Shown: piece after piece, positions 14,989 through 21,922 of the stretch
Layout: the number at the start of each line of letters is the position of its first letter
How positions within the stretch are numbered: the stretch's first letter is position 1
Assembly: GCA_030605665.1 (NCBI GenBank)
Contig: JAUWHW010000005.1
Location: 1 to 26,538, forward strand
Direction: 5' to 3'
From: Dehalococcoidia bacterium
GTDB taxonomy: Bacteria; Chloroflexota; Dehalococcoidia; GIF9; AB-539-J10
DNA length: 26,538 nt
The notes under the pieces: generated by a model
What the model saw: the letters and a program-made list of their open reading frames with translations, nothing else
Told to the model about the DNA's origin: nothing
Databases searched by the model: none
Translations under genes and position numbers: made by a program

Positions 14989-15178
14989 AGTCTTTACTCC
15001 AGATATCTTTTATCTCATGTTGAAGGTCAATCGAAGATCTAGGCTTTAGACTTTTCAAAATACCTACCCACTTTCCAATCTGTGGTTTAACAATAATTTC
15101 GACTTCTTCCCCTTCCTTTAAATTCAAGGTAGCCTGAGGAATGAGAACCCCCTTTTCGAACTTGGCTTTAATCATCAT
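14975..15178 (-). CDS. AF2212-like (DUF104) antitoxin
   Basis: 67 residues beginning MMIKAKFEKGVLIPQATLNL then KEGEEVEIIVK, the (A/V)(K/Y)(F/Y)E.GVL.P...L.L.EGE.V.I.(I/V) pattern of the AF2212/DUF104 small antitoxins that accompany PIN toxins. The C-terminal half (SSIDLQHEIKDIWSKDY) would wrap the toxin. AGAGGGATAAA on the minus strand supports the start. It precedes and overlaps the PIN gene. Confidence 0.8.
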   Translation of the reverse strand: MMIKAKFEKGVLIPQATLNLKEGEEVEIIVKPQIGKWVGILKSLKPRSSIDLQHEIKDIWSKDYVSD

Positions 15179-15233
15179 TTTATCCCTCTCTTTAGGTTCA
15201 ATCCTTTTCTCAAAGATATGCTTATCTGGACTT

Positions 15234-15239
15234 ATTATA
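15234..15239 (-). promoter_or_regulatory. Possible -10 box for the PIN/antitoxin operon
   Basis: On the minus strand TATAAT is preceded by GGTG, 55 bp before the antitoxin start. No good -35 is seen (best is GATTTA at 17 bp). Confidence 0.4.
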
Positions 15240-15332
15240 CACCTTTTGGACGGTTTTAAATCCTTTCATGAAAGGCTCTTAATCTTGCTCTGATCTGGTT
15301 TTTTCAATATACTGGCAAGGGATTTTTGTTCC

Positions 15333-17009
15333 ATGGAGAGGCAAGTAAGTAATATCATCCTTGCAGGTTTCTCGGGCACTGGCAAATCTCTAGTAGCCAG
15401 GGAGGTAGCCCAACAGTTAAATTGGGGTTTCATTGATACCGATGATGAGATAGTCAAGTTAGCGGGCAAGCCCATCGCTGATATTTTCCAGCAAGAGGGG
15501 GAGAGCAGGTTTAGAGAATTGGAGCGGGAGGCAGTGGAGAAGGCTTGCCAGCAGAGACAAGCGGTTATAGCTATCGGTGGCGGTGCTGTCGTTGACCCTC
15601 GCAACTATGAACTGCTGGCTAAAAGCGGAGTCATTATTTGCCTGGAAGCCAAAGCGGAGACAATTTACCAGCGCCTATTTCAAAATGCCGCTTACAGCTC
15701 CGAAACTGAAGTTCGCCCTCTTCTAGCTGATGATAACCCCCTGCAGAGCATCAGGCAGCTTAAAGCCTCCAGGCAGCTCTACTATGCCAAGGTAGACTGG
15801 ACAATTCATACCGATAGATTAAGCATTAGCCAGGTGGCTGAGGAGGTGGTGAGGGCCTGGAGGTTGCTTGGTCGCACTGATAGCTGTCAGCTATCAGCTT
15901 TCAGTGACAAAGACATTGCTTGCTGGGTGAGAACCGCTACTCAAAGTTATCCTATTTTTGTTGGCTATGGTCTATTGGACAAGTTGGGAGAAAAGATGAA
16001 AGAGCTTGGTTTATCTGGTGCAGTCACCATAATTAGCGATGAAACTGTATCTTCCATTTATGGACATAAAGTCGAGAGAATCCTTCAAGATGCTGGCTTC
16101 ATAGTTAACTCCTTTGTGGTGCCGCCAGGTGAGGAAACTAAGAATGTCAATTCTGTTATCAGGAGTTACGACTTTCTAGTGCAGCGAAGAGTGGAGAGAA
16201 GTGACATTCTCCTTGCTTTGGGTGGCGGCATGGTGGGTGATTTAGCTGGTTTTGTGGCTGCCACTTTTTTGCGAGGCATATCGTGGGTACAGGTGCCAAC
16301 CAGTTTAGTAGCTATGGTTGACGCCAGCATCGGAGGCAAAGTGGGTATCAATCACCCTCAAGGGAAAAATCTCATCGGTGCTTTCTATCAACCCAGCTTT
16401 GTTTTGGCCGATTGCCACACGCTGGCTAGTTTACCGCAGCGGGAATTAACCTCAGGGTGGGCTGAAGTTATAAAGCATGGCCTCATATTAGATAAGAGTT
16501 TCTTCGAATTTCTGGAGGCTAATGTAGATAAGCTGATAAAATTGGACCCCACTGCAGTTACCAAAGCTATAGCTCGTAGCGCTGCTATCAAGGCTCAAGC
16601 TGTTACTGAGGATGAGAAGGAAAGGGGGAAACGCATCATCTTAAACTATGGTCATACCATTGCCCATGGCTTGGAAGCAGCCAGCCAATATAAGCACTTC
16701 CTGCACGGTGAGGCAGTGGCTATTGGCATGATGGGGGCAGCTAAGCTCAGCCAGAGGCTGGGTCTTTTATCTGTGGAAGTGGTGCAGCGGCAGCAAGCAT
16801 TATTACAAAGATTCGGCTTGCCTACCAGATGGCATTGCGAGCAAAGCGAAGCAATCTCGGATGTAAACAAAGCCATGGAGCTGGATAAGAAGATTAGAGC
16901 CAAAGCCATTCGTTGGGTGCTTTTACAGGATATAGGCAGAACAACAATTCGCAGTGATGTACCTCAAAAGGATGTGCTGGCTGTGCTTCAGGAACTATCA
17001 CAGTCATAG
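15333..17009 (+). CDS. aroKB: Bifunctional shikimate kinase / 3-dehydroquinate synthase fusion
   Basis: 558 residues. Residues 1-175 are shikimate kinase: P-loop GFSGTGKS (12-19), DTDDE (35-39) and IAIGGGAVV (about 80-88). Residues about 195-558 are DHQ synthase: NAD-binding LALGGGMVGDLAGFVAATFL, the zinc ligands in GWAEVIKHG, NYGHTIAHGLE and HGEAVAIGM, and DKK near the end. It thus catalyses two non-adjacent shikimate-pathway steps (DAHP to dehydroquinate, and shikimate to shikimate-3-phosphate). Natural AroKB fusions are known, for example in Thermotoga. The linker contains a perfect palindrome (15878-15896), and a family A unit encodes residues about 500-509 in the C-terminal domain. AAGGGA (15317-15322) precedes the ATG. 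Confidence 0.95.
   Translation: MERQVSNIILAGFSGTGKSLVAREVAQQLNWGFIDTDDEIVKLAGKPIADIFQQEGESRFRELEREAVEKACQQRQAVIAIGGGAVVDPRNYELLAKSGVIICLEAKAETIYQRLFQNAAYSSETEVRPLLADDNPLQSIRQLKASRQLYYAKVDWTIHTDRLSISQVAEEVVRAWRLLGRTDSCQLSAFSDKDIACWVRTATQSYPIFVGYGLLDKLGEKMKELGLSGAVTIISDETVSSIYGHKVERILQDAGFIVNSFVVPPGEETKNVNSVIRSYDFLVQRRVERSDILLALGGGMVGDLAGFVAATFLRGISWVQVPTSLVAMVDASIGGKVGINHPQGKNLIGAFYQPSFVLADCHTLASLPQRELTSGWAEVIKHGLILDKSFFEFLEANVDKLIKLDPTAVTKAIARSAAIKAQAVTEDEKERGKRIILNYGHTIAHGLEAASQYKHFLHGEAVAIGMMGAAKLSQRLGLLSVEVVQRQQALLQRFGLPTRWHCEQSEAISDVNKAMELDKKIRAKAIRWVLLQDIGRTTIRSDVPQKDVLAVLQELSQS
15878..15896. repeat. Perfect 19-nt palindrome in the AroK-AroB linker
   Basis: TGATAGCTGTCAGCTATCA is a 9-bp inverted repeat around one central T. 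It falls in codons about 182-188 (TDSCQLSAF), exactly between the kinase and synthase domains. A shorter relative (AGCTGACAGCT, about 22432-22442) lies in the intergenic stretch before the AbrB gene. Confidence 0.8.
16832..16858 (+). repeat. Family A minimal unit inside the aroB half of aroKB
   Basis: GCATTGCGAGCAAAGCGA followed by AGCAATCTC is a 27-nt minimal unit, read in the frame giving HCEQSEAIS. It replaces or extends the variable stretch between GLPTR and the conserved AMELDKK of DHQ synthase. Confidence 0.88.
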
Positions 17010-17035
17010 TTATTTAGTTATTTAATTGAAGATTT

Positions 17036-17091
17036 TGTAGTGGCGGGGTTTATCCCCGCCTGATGGTTGGGGACAAGCCCCAACCCTACGA
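17036..17091. repeat. Family C three-way-junction repeat
   Basis: TGTAG ... CTACGA outer arms enclose two hairpins, GGCGGGGTTTATCCCCGCC and GGTTGGGGACAAGCCCCAAC (with C following). It lies in the aroKB-aspS gap. Confidence 0.88.
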
Positions 17092-17170
17092 GGTTGCGGA
17101 GCCTGTTATGACCAGGCGTGTTCATATTGAATGAAAGCCCTTTCTAGGCTATAATCGCCACATAGGTGGA

Positions 17171-17176
17171 AGGAGG
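17171..17176 (+). promoter_or_regulatory. Ribosome binding site fixing the TTG start of aspS
   Basis: AGGAGG lies 6 bases before TTG at 17183. No ATG or GTG in this frame is nearby before the conserved N-terminal block, so the TTG start is well supported. Confidence 0.75.
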
Positions 17177-17182
17177 TTATTC

Positions 17183-18964
17183 TTGCTTAAGAGCCATAGT
17201 TGTGCTGAATTAAGGAAAAAGCATGTGGGCCAGAAAGTAACTTTGGCTGGCTGGGTGCACCGACGTCGTGACCACGGTGGTATGGCATTCATTGACCTGC
17301 GAGATAGCAGTGGCATAGTCCAGGTAGTGTTCAATCCGCAAATATCACAGGAGGCATATCAAGTAGCTGGCTCGCTTCGCCATGAGTATGTAATTCAGGT
17401 GGAGGGGGAAGTTGTTTCCCGCCCTAAAGGTACAGAGAATCCTAAGTTGGCCACCGGGGGGATTGAGGTCGTAGCTCAAAAAGCTGTCATCCTTAATGTA
17501 TCGGAAACGCCCCCCTTTTACATAAATGAGGATGTGGAGGTGGAGGAAAGCCTTTGCCTGGAAAATCGCTACCTATATTTAAGAAGGCCTAGAATGAGGG
17601 ATAACATCGTCCTGCGTCACAGGACAGTAAAGTTCATGCGGGATTTCCTTGACGCCAAAGGCTTTATTGAGGTGGAAACGCCCATTTTGATTAAGAGCAC
17701 TCCAGAGGGGGCTCGAGACTACCTCGTGCCCAGTCGGCTCAACCCGGGCAAGTTTTATGCCCTGCCACAATCTCCGCAGCAGCTCAAGCAGCTCCTTATG
17801 GTAGCTGGGTTGGAAAAGTATTTTCAGATAGCAAAATGCTTTCGAGACGAAGATTTGAGGGCTGATCGCCAACCCGAGTTCACCCAGCTAGACTTAGAAG
17901 TAAGCTTTGTGGAGGAAGGTGACATATTGCAGCTTATGGAGGAGCTTTTTACCTCGCTGGTGGAGACTGTTAAGCCAGAAATGCGGGTGTTAAAGCCCTT
18001 CCCACGCCTCTCCTATAATGAGGTGATGGACCTCTATGGCACGGATAAACCTGATGTAAGGTTCGACTTGGAGCTTAAAGACCTTTCTGATATTGCGGCT
18101 CAGACTGACTTTGCTGTTTTCCGCTCCGCTATTGCCAGGGCGGGAAAGGTAAAGGGTATATGTGTTCCAGGCTGTGCCCATTACAGCCGTCATCAACTGG
18201 ATGAGCTGATCAATTTAGCCAGGGGTTGTGGAGCTGAAGGTTTAATTACCATAGCACTGGATGGGGTTAAATCAGCTGCTGCCAAACATTTGACTCAGGC
18301 TCAGTTGAGGGATATAGCTACTAGATTTGAAGCCAAGCCTGGCGACCTTTTGCTCCTTGTAGCCGATAAATCGGAGCTAGTTAATAAAACGCTTGACGAG
18401 CTGCGTCGTGAGATGGCAAAGCGTCTTAATCTAGCTGAGGCTAATTTGCTGGCTTTTGCCTTTGTAGTTGATTTTCCTTTGTTGGAATGGAGTGAGACCA
18501 CAAATCGCTGGGAGGCCATGCATCATCCCTTCACTGCTCCTCGACAGGAGGATATAGCACTGCTTGATACACAGCCAGCTAAGGTCTATGCACGGCATTA
18601 TGATGTGGTGTGCAATGGCTGTGAGCTTGGCAGCGGCAGCATCAGAATACACCAGCGTCGGCTCCAGGAGAAATTATTTAAGCTCCTTGGTTATAGCGAA
18701 AAGGAAATGCAACAGCGTTTTGGACCTTTTCTCAGAGCACTGGAATATGGAGCACCACCCCATGGCGGTATTGCTATTGGCCTGGACCGCCTGGTGATGC
18801 TGCTGACTGGAGAGCAGACTATAAGGGAAGTCATCGCCTTTCCTAAAAATCAAAACGCCGTTGACCTGATGTTCGATACTCCTTCGTATGTGGATAAGAA
18901 TCAGCTTGATGAATTGAATCTTAAGTTAAAGCACGAGATTCTTCGCGGAGTTTACCCTGAGTGA
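17183..18964 (+). CDS. aspS: Aspartyl-tRNA synthetase, probably non-discriminating (AspRS/AsnRS dual)
   Basis: 593 residues, bacterial-type AspRS with N-terminal OB-fold anticodon domain (GWVHRRRDHGGMAFIDLRD), catalytic motif 2 FRDEDLRADRQPEFTQLDLE (220-239), the Asp-binding QSPQ (196-199), the GAD insertion domain (about 290-420) and motif 3 GIAIGLDRLVMLL. His31 in RRRDHGG and Gly83 in RPKGTEN are of the kind linked in Pseudomonas AspRS to accepting both tRNA-Asp and tRNA-Asn, which would imply GatCAB elsewhere. The start is TTG with AGGAGG. The last ~9 residues (EILRGVYPE) and the stop are encoded by a family A repeat, so the C-terminus has been rewritten. Confidence 0.95.
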   Translation: MLKSHSCAELRKKHVGQKVTLAGWVHRRRDHGGMAFIDLRDSSGIVQVVFNPQISQEAYQVAGSLRHEYVIQVEGEVVSRPKGTENPKLATGGIEVVAQKAVILNVSETPPFYINEDVEVEESLCLENRYLYLRRPRMRDNIVLRHRTVKFMRDFLDAKGFIEVETPILIKSTPEGARDYLVPSRLNPGKFYALPQSPQQLKQLLMVAGLEKYFQIAKCFRDEDLRADRQPEFTQLDLEVSFVEEGDILQLMEELFTSLVETVKPEMRVLKPFPRLSYNEVMDLYGTDKPDVRFDLELKDLSDIAAQTDFAVFRSAIARAGKVKGICVPGCAHYSRHQLDELINLARGCGAEGLITIALDGVKSAAAKHLTQAQLRDIATRFEAKPGDLLLLVADKSELVNKTLDELRREMAKRLNLAEANLLAFAFVVDFPLLEWSETTNRWEAMHHPFTAPRQEDIALLDTQPAKVYARHYDVVCNGCELGSGSIRIHQRRLQEKLFKLLGYSEKEMQQRFGPFLRALEYGAPPHGGIAIGLDRLVMLLTGEQTIREVIAFPKNQNAVDLMFDTPSYVDKNQLDELNLKLKHEILRGVYPE

Positions 18965-19023
18965 GATTCTTCGGTCGCTTTGCTCCCTCAGAATGACAGG
19001 AAGCGAAGAGCTCGGAATGACAA
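18935..19023 (-). repeat. Family A composite repeat ending aspS
   Basis: Reverse-oriented copy of the composite in ruvX and aroC: GAGATTCTTCGCGGAGTTTA, then CCTGAGTGAGATTCTTCGGT and CCCTCAGAATGAC, followed by a fragment GCTCGGAATGAC. The first 30 bases are the coding end of aspS, including its TGA. The rest could act as a hairpin downstream. Confidence 0.9.
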
Positions 19024-19040
19024 GGTGTGAGTTCCAGGGC

Positions 19041-19094
19041 TCGTAGGGTCGAGGCTTGTCCCCGACCAAGGCGGAGATGAACTCCGCCACTACA
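19041..19094. repeat. Family C three-way-junction repeat (inverse orientation)
   Basis: TCGTAG ... CTACA arms around GGTCGAGGCTTGTCCCCGAC (then C) and GGCGGAGATGAACTCCGCC. Same architecture as 17036-17091 on the other strand. Confidence 0.88.
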
Positions 19095-19130
19095 ATTAAT
19101 GTTGGAATGACATAAAGTTGTGGAACAAAG

Positions 19131-19226
19131 GGTGTTTAAAAATGTAGTGCGAGGCTTTAGCCTCGTGCTGCACGACCCTAAAGGGTCGTATTACGAAAAT
19201 TTGGGATGAGGCAAAGTTAAACAGCC
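19131..19226. repeat. Family B element (copy 1) upstream of tig
   Basis: GGTGTTTAAAAATGTAGTGC opens the element. The core outer stem GTAGTGCGA pairs with TCGTATTACGA and holds hairpins GAGGCTTTAGCCTC and GACCCTAAAGGGTC. The right side TTAAACAGCC is the inverse of the GGCTGTTTA left end seen in copy 2. It ends 26 bp before tig. Confidence 0.88.
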
Positions 19227-19252
19227 TATGAACAAACTTTGAGGTATAGAAT

Positions 19253-20548
19253 ATGAAAGTAAGCAGTGAAAAGAGGGAAAATTGCCAGGCATGGCTTAAT
19301 GTAGAGGCTGAAGCTGATGAACTGGAAAAATCTCTAAACGAGGCTTACCAACGCCTGGTGAACAAAGTCTCTATCTCTGGCTTCCGTAAGGGAAAGGCGC
19401 CACGAGCTATTCTGGAGCAGCATGTGGGCAAAGACGCTTTGATGAGGGAAGCACTGGAGCGTCTAATACCACAGCTTTATAAGCAGGCGCTTGAGTCGGA
19501 GCACATTGAACCTATTGCTGCACCACAAATAGAGCTTACTCAAAATGAGCCCTTAGTTTTCAAGGCCATTGTGCCCCTTAAGCCAGAAGTCAAGCTTGGC
19601 GACTACCACCGCATAAAGCTAAAACTTGAGCCTGTAGAAATTGGCGCTAAGGAAATTGACGCAGCTATTGAGAATCTTCGGCAGCAGCAGGCAGTATTAC
19701 TACCTGTGGAGCGTCCTGTTCAGCTTGGTGATTTCCTCACCATCAACGTTGAAGCTAGTGTGGAGGGCAAGCCGTTCTTAAACCACAAAGATTTGCTATA
19801 CGAGGTGGATGTCAATTCAACCTTCCCCTTACCTGGATTTGCCTCAAATTTGTTGGGCATAAAGAAGAATGAGGAGAAGATTTTTAGCCTTAAAGTTCCT
19901 GGCAATTATAGTCTTAAGGAATTTTGCGGCCAGGAATGCCTTTTCAAAATCACGGTTATTGAGATAAAGGAGAAGCAATTGCCTGAGCTGGATGACGAAT
20001 TTGCTCAAAGCTGCAACTATACTGACTTAAATCAACTGAGAGAAAAGGCAATGGCTTACTTGAAGGATGAGGCTGGGAAGAAAAACCGCCTGGAGCTAAG
20101 ACAAAAAGCTATCAATGCTGTGGTCGAGCGAAGCCAGGTGGACTATCCTCCTATTTTAGAAGATAGGGAAATTGACACCCTGCTTAAGGAGGAAGCACGA
20201 CAACTTGGCTACCGTGAGGTGGAAGATTACCTGAAGAGAATTAACCGAGCGGAGGTAGAGCTCAGGCAGGAATTGCGTCCTATAGCCAAGAAACGAGTTA
20301 CTAATACCCTGGTTCTGGATAAAGTGACTGAAGAGGAAAAAATTGAAATTATCCCCTCAGAGGTAGATAATAAAGTGGAGGGAATTGTAAATAAGGCTGA
20401 GGATAAGGAGAAAATGCAGAAGTTTCTCGCTCTGGCTCAGGTTAGAGAATCAATTGCTGATTCTCTGCGCACTGAGAAAACGATCGAGTGGCTGGTGCAG
20501 ATAGCCAGCGAGAACCAAGGAGAGGAAATAAAAGGCAGTTTATCATAG
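19253..20548 (+). CDS. tig: Trigger factor
   Basis: 431 residues, full-length ribosome-bound chaperone and peptidyl-prolyl isomerase. The ribosome-binding signature GFRKGKAPR lies near residues 43-51. The N-terminal domain is followed by an FKBP-like PPIase domain (about 150-240: LGDFLTINVEA, LPGFASNLLGIKKNEEKIF), then the long helical C-terminal arms (DDEFAQSCNYTDLNQLREKA to the end). GAGGTATAG precedes the ATG. tig followed by clpP is a common order; here a 275-bp repeat-filled gap separates them, and clpX is not adjacent. Confidence 0.95.
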   Translation: MKVSSEKRENCQAWLNVEAEADELEKSLNEAYQRLVNKVSISGFRKGKAPRAILEQHVGKDALMREALERLIPQLYKQALESEHIEPIAAPQIELTQNEPLVFKAIVPLKPEVKLGDYHRIKLKLEPVEIGAKEIDAAIENLRQQQAVLLPVERPVQLGDFLTINVEASVEGKPFLNHKDLLYEVDVNSTFPLPGFASNLLGIKKNEEKIFSLKVPGNYSLKEFCGQECLFKITVIEIKEKQLPELDDEFAQSCNYTDLNQLREKAMAYLKDEAGKKNRLELRQKAINAVVERSQVDYPPILEDREIDTLLKEEARQLGYREVEDYLKRINRAEVELRQELRPIAKKRVTNTLVLDKVTEEEKIEIIPSEVDNKVEGIVNKAEDKEKMQKFLALAQVRESIADSLRTEKTIEWLVQIASENQGEEIKGSLS

Positions 20549-20553
20549 GGAAG

Positions 20554-20578
20554 TTTGAAGGGGCTATGCCCCTTCAAA
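20554..20578. terminator. Hairpin after tig (possible terminator)
   Basis: TTTGAAGGGGC-TAT-GCCCCTTCAAA is a perfect 11-bp stem with a 3-nt loop, 6 bp after the tig stop. No T-run follows on the plus strand, so termination would be weak or Rho-assisted. Alternatively it is another small palindromic repeat; a second G/C hairpin (CCCCTTCTCC ... GGAGAGGGG) follows at 20588-20612. Confidence 0.5.
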
Positions 20579-20644
20579 GCCTATACCTCCCCTTCTCCTG
20601 TGAAGGAGAGGGGGATAAAGGGGGTAAGGTTAGTAAACAATAAA

Positions 20645-20809
20645 GAGGCTGTTTAGAAATGTAGTGCGAGGCTTTGTCGGGTTCCCGCAAAAATGGCCGA
20701 TTTTTGTGGGTGACTTTAGCCTCGTGCTGCACGACCCTAAAGGGTCGCACTACGAAAATCTTGGGGTGAATGGATATTAAAACTGGATGAGGCAAAATTA
20801 AATAGCCTC
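20645..20809. repeat. Family B element (copy 2) with terminal inverted repeats, upstream of clpP
   Basis: Full form: GAGGCTGTTTA (20645-20655) and TAAATAGCCTC (20799-20809) are 11-bp inverted ends with one mismatch. Inside lies the GTAGTGCGAG ... TCGCACTACGA core with two hairpins. The element ends 1 bp before the TAAAGGAGGA of clpP. One of its hairpins is interrupted by a 38-nt insert. Confidence 0.88.
20672..20717. mobile_element. 38-nt mini-insertion with 4-bp direct repeat, nested in family B copy 2
   Basis: In other copies the hairpin reads GAGGCTTTAGCCTC. Here GAGGCTTT is followed by 38 extra bases (20676-20713) and then CTTTAGCCTC, so CTTT is duplicated at both sides. The insert is itself palindromic: CCCGCAAAAAT pairs with ATTTTTGTGGG around GGCCG, and it begins GTC and ends in GTGA before the repeated C. 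Confidence 0.75.
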
Positions 20810-20823
20810 GTAAAGGAGGAGCA

Positions 20824-21429
20824 ATGGATATAGTATCTCAAGTAGTAATTCCTACGGTAACTGAAACCGGTGCTCGTGGAGAGCGTGTTTTTGACATATA
20901 TTCCCTTTTACTAAGAGAAAGGATTATTTTCCTGGGCACGCCTATAAATGACCAGATAGCTAACCTCATTATTGCCCAGCTCCTTTACCTGGAAAGGGAG
21001 GACCCGGAGAAGGATATAAGCCTTTACATCCATTGCCCTGGTGGGATAATCAGTGCTGGCCTGGCTATATACGACACCATACAGCTTCTTCGCTGCCCTG
21101 TGTCCACTATTTGCGTTGGCCTGGCAGCCAGCATGGGCACTTTGCTGCTTTGCGCTGGCACCAAGGGCAAAAGGTATGCCCTGCCCAACTCCACCATACA
21201 TCTCCACCAGGCGGTTGGTGGTGCGCAGGGTCAGGCAGCCGATATTGAAATTGCCGCCCGTGAAATTATGCGCATGCAGGAGAGAATCCGCAATATTATT
21301 GCCAAACACACCGGTCAAACGGTGGAGAAAATTGCCCACGATACCGATAGAGACTTTTACCTGGATGCCCAGCAAGCGGTGGAATATGGTTTAATTGATG
21401 AGATACTGGCCAAGCCGGAGAAGAAATGA
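20824..21429 (+). CDS. clpP: ATP-dependent Clp protease proteolytic subunit
   Basis: 201 residues, normal for ClpP, the serine-protease barrel fed by ClpX/ClpC. The triad is S103 in GLAASMG, H128 in NSTIHLHQ and D177 in DTDRDFYL, with the E. coli spacings of 25 and 49. Two small departures: GLAASMG rather than GQAASMG, and HCPGG in place of NSPGG at the substrate-binding loop. The GGAGGAG site (20815-20821) is strong. No clpX follows; instead there are small accessory genes. Confidence 0.96.
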   Translation: MDIVSQVVIPTVTETGARGERVFDIYSLLLRERIIFLGTPINDQIANLIIAQLLYLEREDPEKDISLYIHCPGGIISAGLAIYDTIQLLRCPVSTICVGLAASMGTLLLCAGTKGKRYALPNSTIHLHQAVGGAQGQAADIEIAAREIMRMQERIRNIIAKHTGQTVEKIAHDTDRDFYLDAQQAVEYGLIDEILAKPEKK

Positions 21430-21437
21430 AACCCTTG

Positions 21438-21476
21438 TCATTGCGAACCTAGTAGTGGCGGGGTTCATCCCCGCCT
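21438..21476. repeat. Repeat fragments after clpP (family A stub plus half family C)
   Basis: GTCATTGCGA is the first part of a family A unit. AGTAGTGGCGGGGTTCATCC to CCGCC is only the first hairpin of family C, truncated before the second. Confidence 0.75.
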
Positions 21477-21508
21477 TAAGCTGTTGCTGAAGGGGGGTAA
21501 ATTAGATT

Positions 21509-21676
21509 ATGGTTACGTTATCAGGCTGGATAGAAACGAGCCTTGTAGCTTATATAGCTAGCCCTCAGAAGTTCTGGGGGCTGGGCAAAACAGGCTTGGT
21601 CACCACTATCATCATTTCTGTAATCCTTATTGTCACAGTAGTGTGGCTGATCAACGGCACTAAGAAGCGGGACTAA
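21509..21676 (+). CDS. Single-pass membrane microprotein (55 aa)
   Basis: A short gene: MVTLSGWIETSLVAYIASPQ then KFWGLGKTGLVTTIIISVIL and IVTVVWLINGTKKRD. The segment at about 30-48 is strongly hydrophobic and is followed by a basic KKR, so the C-terminus is probably cytoplasmic. GAAGGGGGGT (21489-21498) precedes the ATG by 10 bases. The stop overlaps the start of the next gene (TAATG). I do not recognise a family. Coupling to the DUF4160/DUF2442 genes is by position only. Confidence 0.6.
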   Translation: MVTLSGWIETSLVAYIASPQKFWGLGKTGLVTTIIISVILIVTVVWLINGTKKRD

Positions 21677-21922
21677 TGCCAACCGTATTACAATACGGTG
21701 GGCACCGCTTTTTCTTTTTTAGTAATGAAGGTAACGAGGCACCTCATATTCATGTTGAAACTGGTGGGAACTATGCTAAGTTCTGGTTGAATCCAGTTGT
21801 TTTAACGAAATCTATGGGGCTACAATGCAAAAGAGTTACGTGAGCTTAGAGAACTGATCGAGGAAAATAGACATTTGTTTGTGGAGAAATGGCGTGAATA
21901 CTTCGGCAGTCGAGGCAATTAA
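21676..21922 (+). pseudogene. DUF4160 protein interrupted by a +1 frameshift
   Basis: The first frame reads MPTVLQYGGHRFFFFSNEGN, then EAPHIHVETGGNYAKFWLNP, the N-terminal half of DUF4160 (R.FFFSNEG.EP.HIHV). It then hits a stop at 21841-21843 after a run of four Gs (21816-21819). Removing one G restores GYNAKELRELRELIEENRHL followed by FVEKWREYFGSRGN, the normal family C-terminus, ending at TAA 21920-21922. So one extra base breaks an otherwise complete ~81-residue protein. It is either a real mutation, a sequencing/assembly slip, or a programmed slip. It overlaps DUF2442, its usual neighbour. Confidence 0.85.

Noticed and set aside
15285..15313. Promoter TTGCTC-17-TATACT before aroKB
   Set aside because: The predicted start of transcription would fall inside the AAGGGA ribosome binding site, and the -35 match is poor.
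20911..21375. 154-residue antisense frame over clpP
   Set aside because: Shadow of a GC-rich conserved gene with no ribosome binding site. clpP has a complete catalytic triad.
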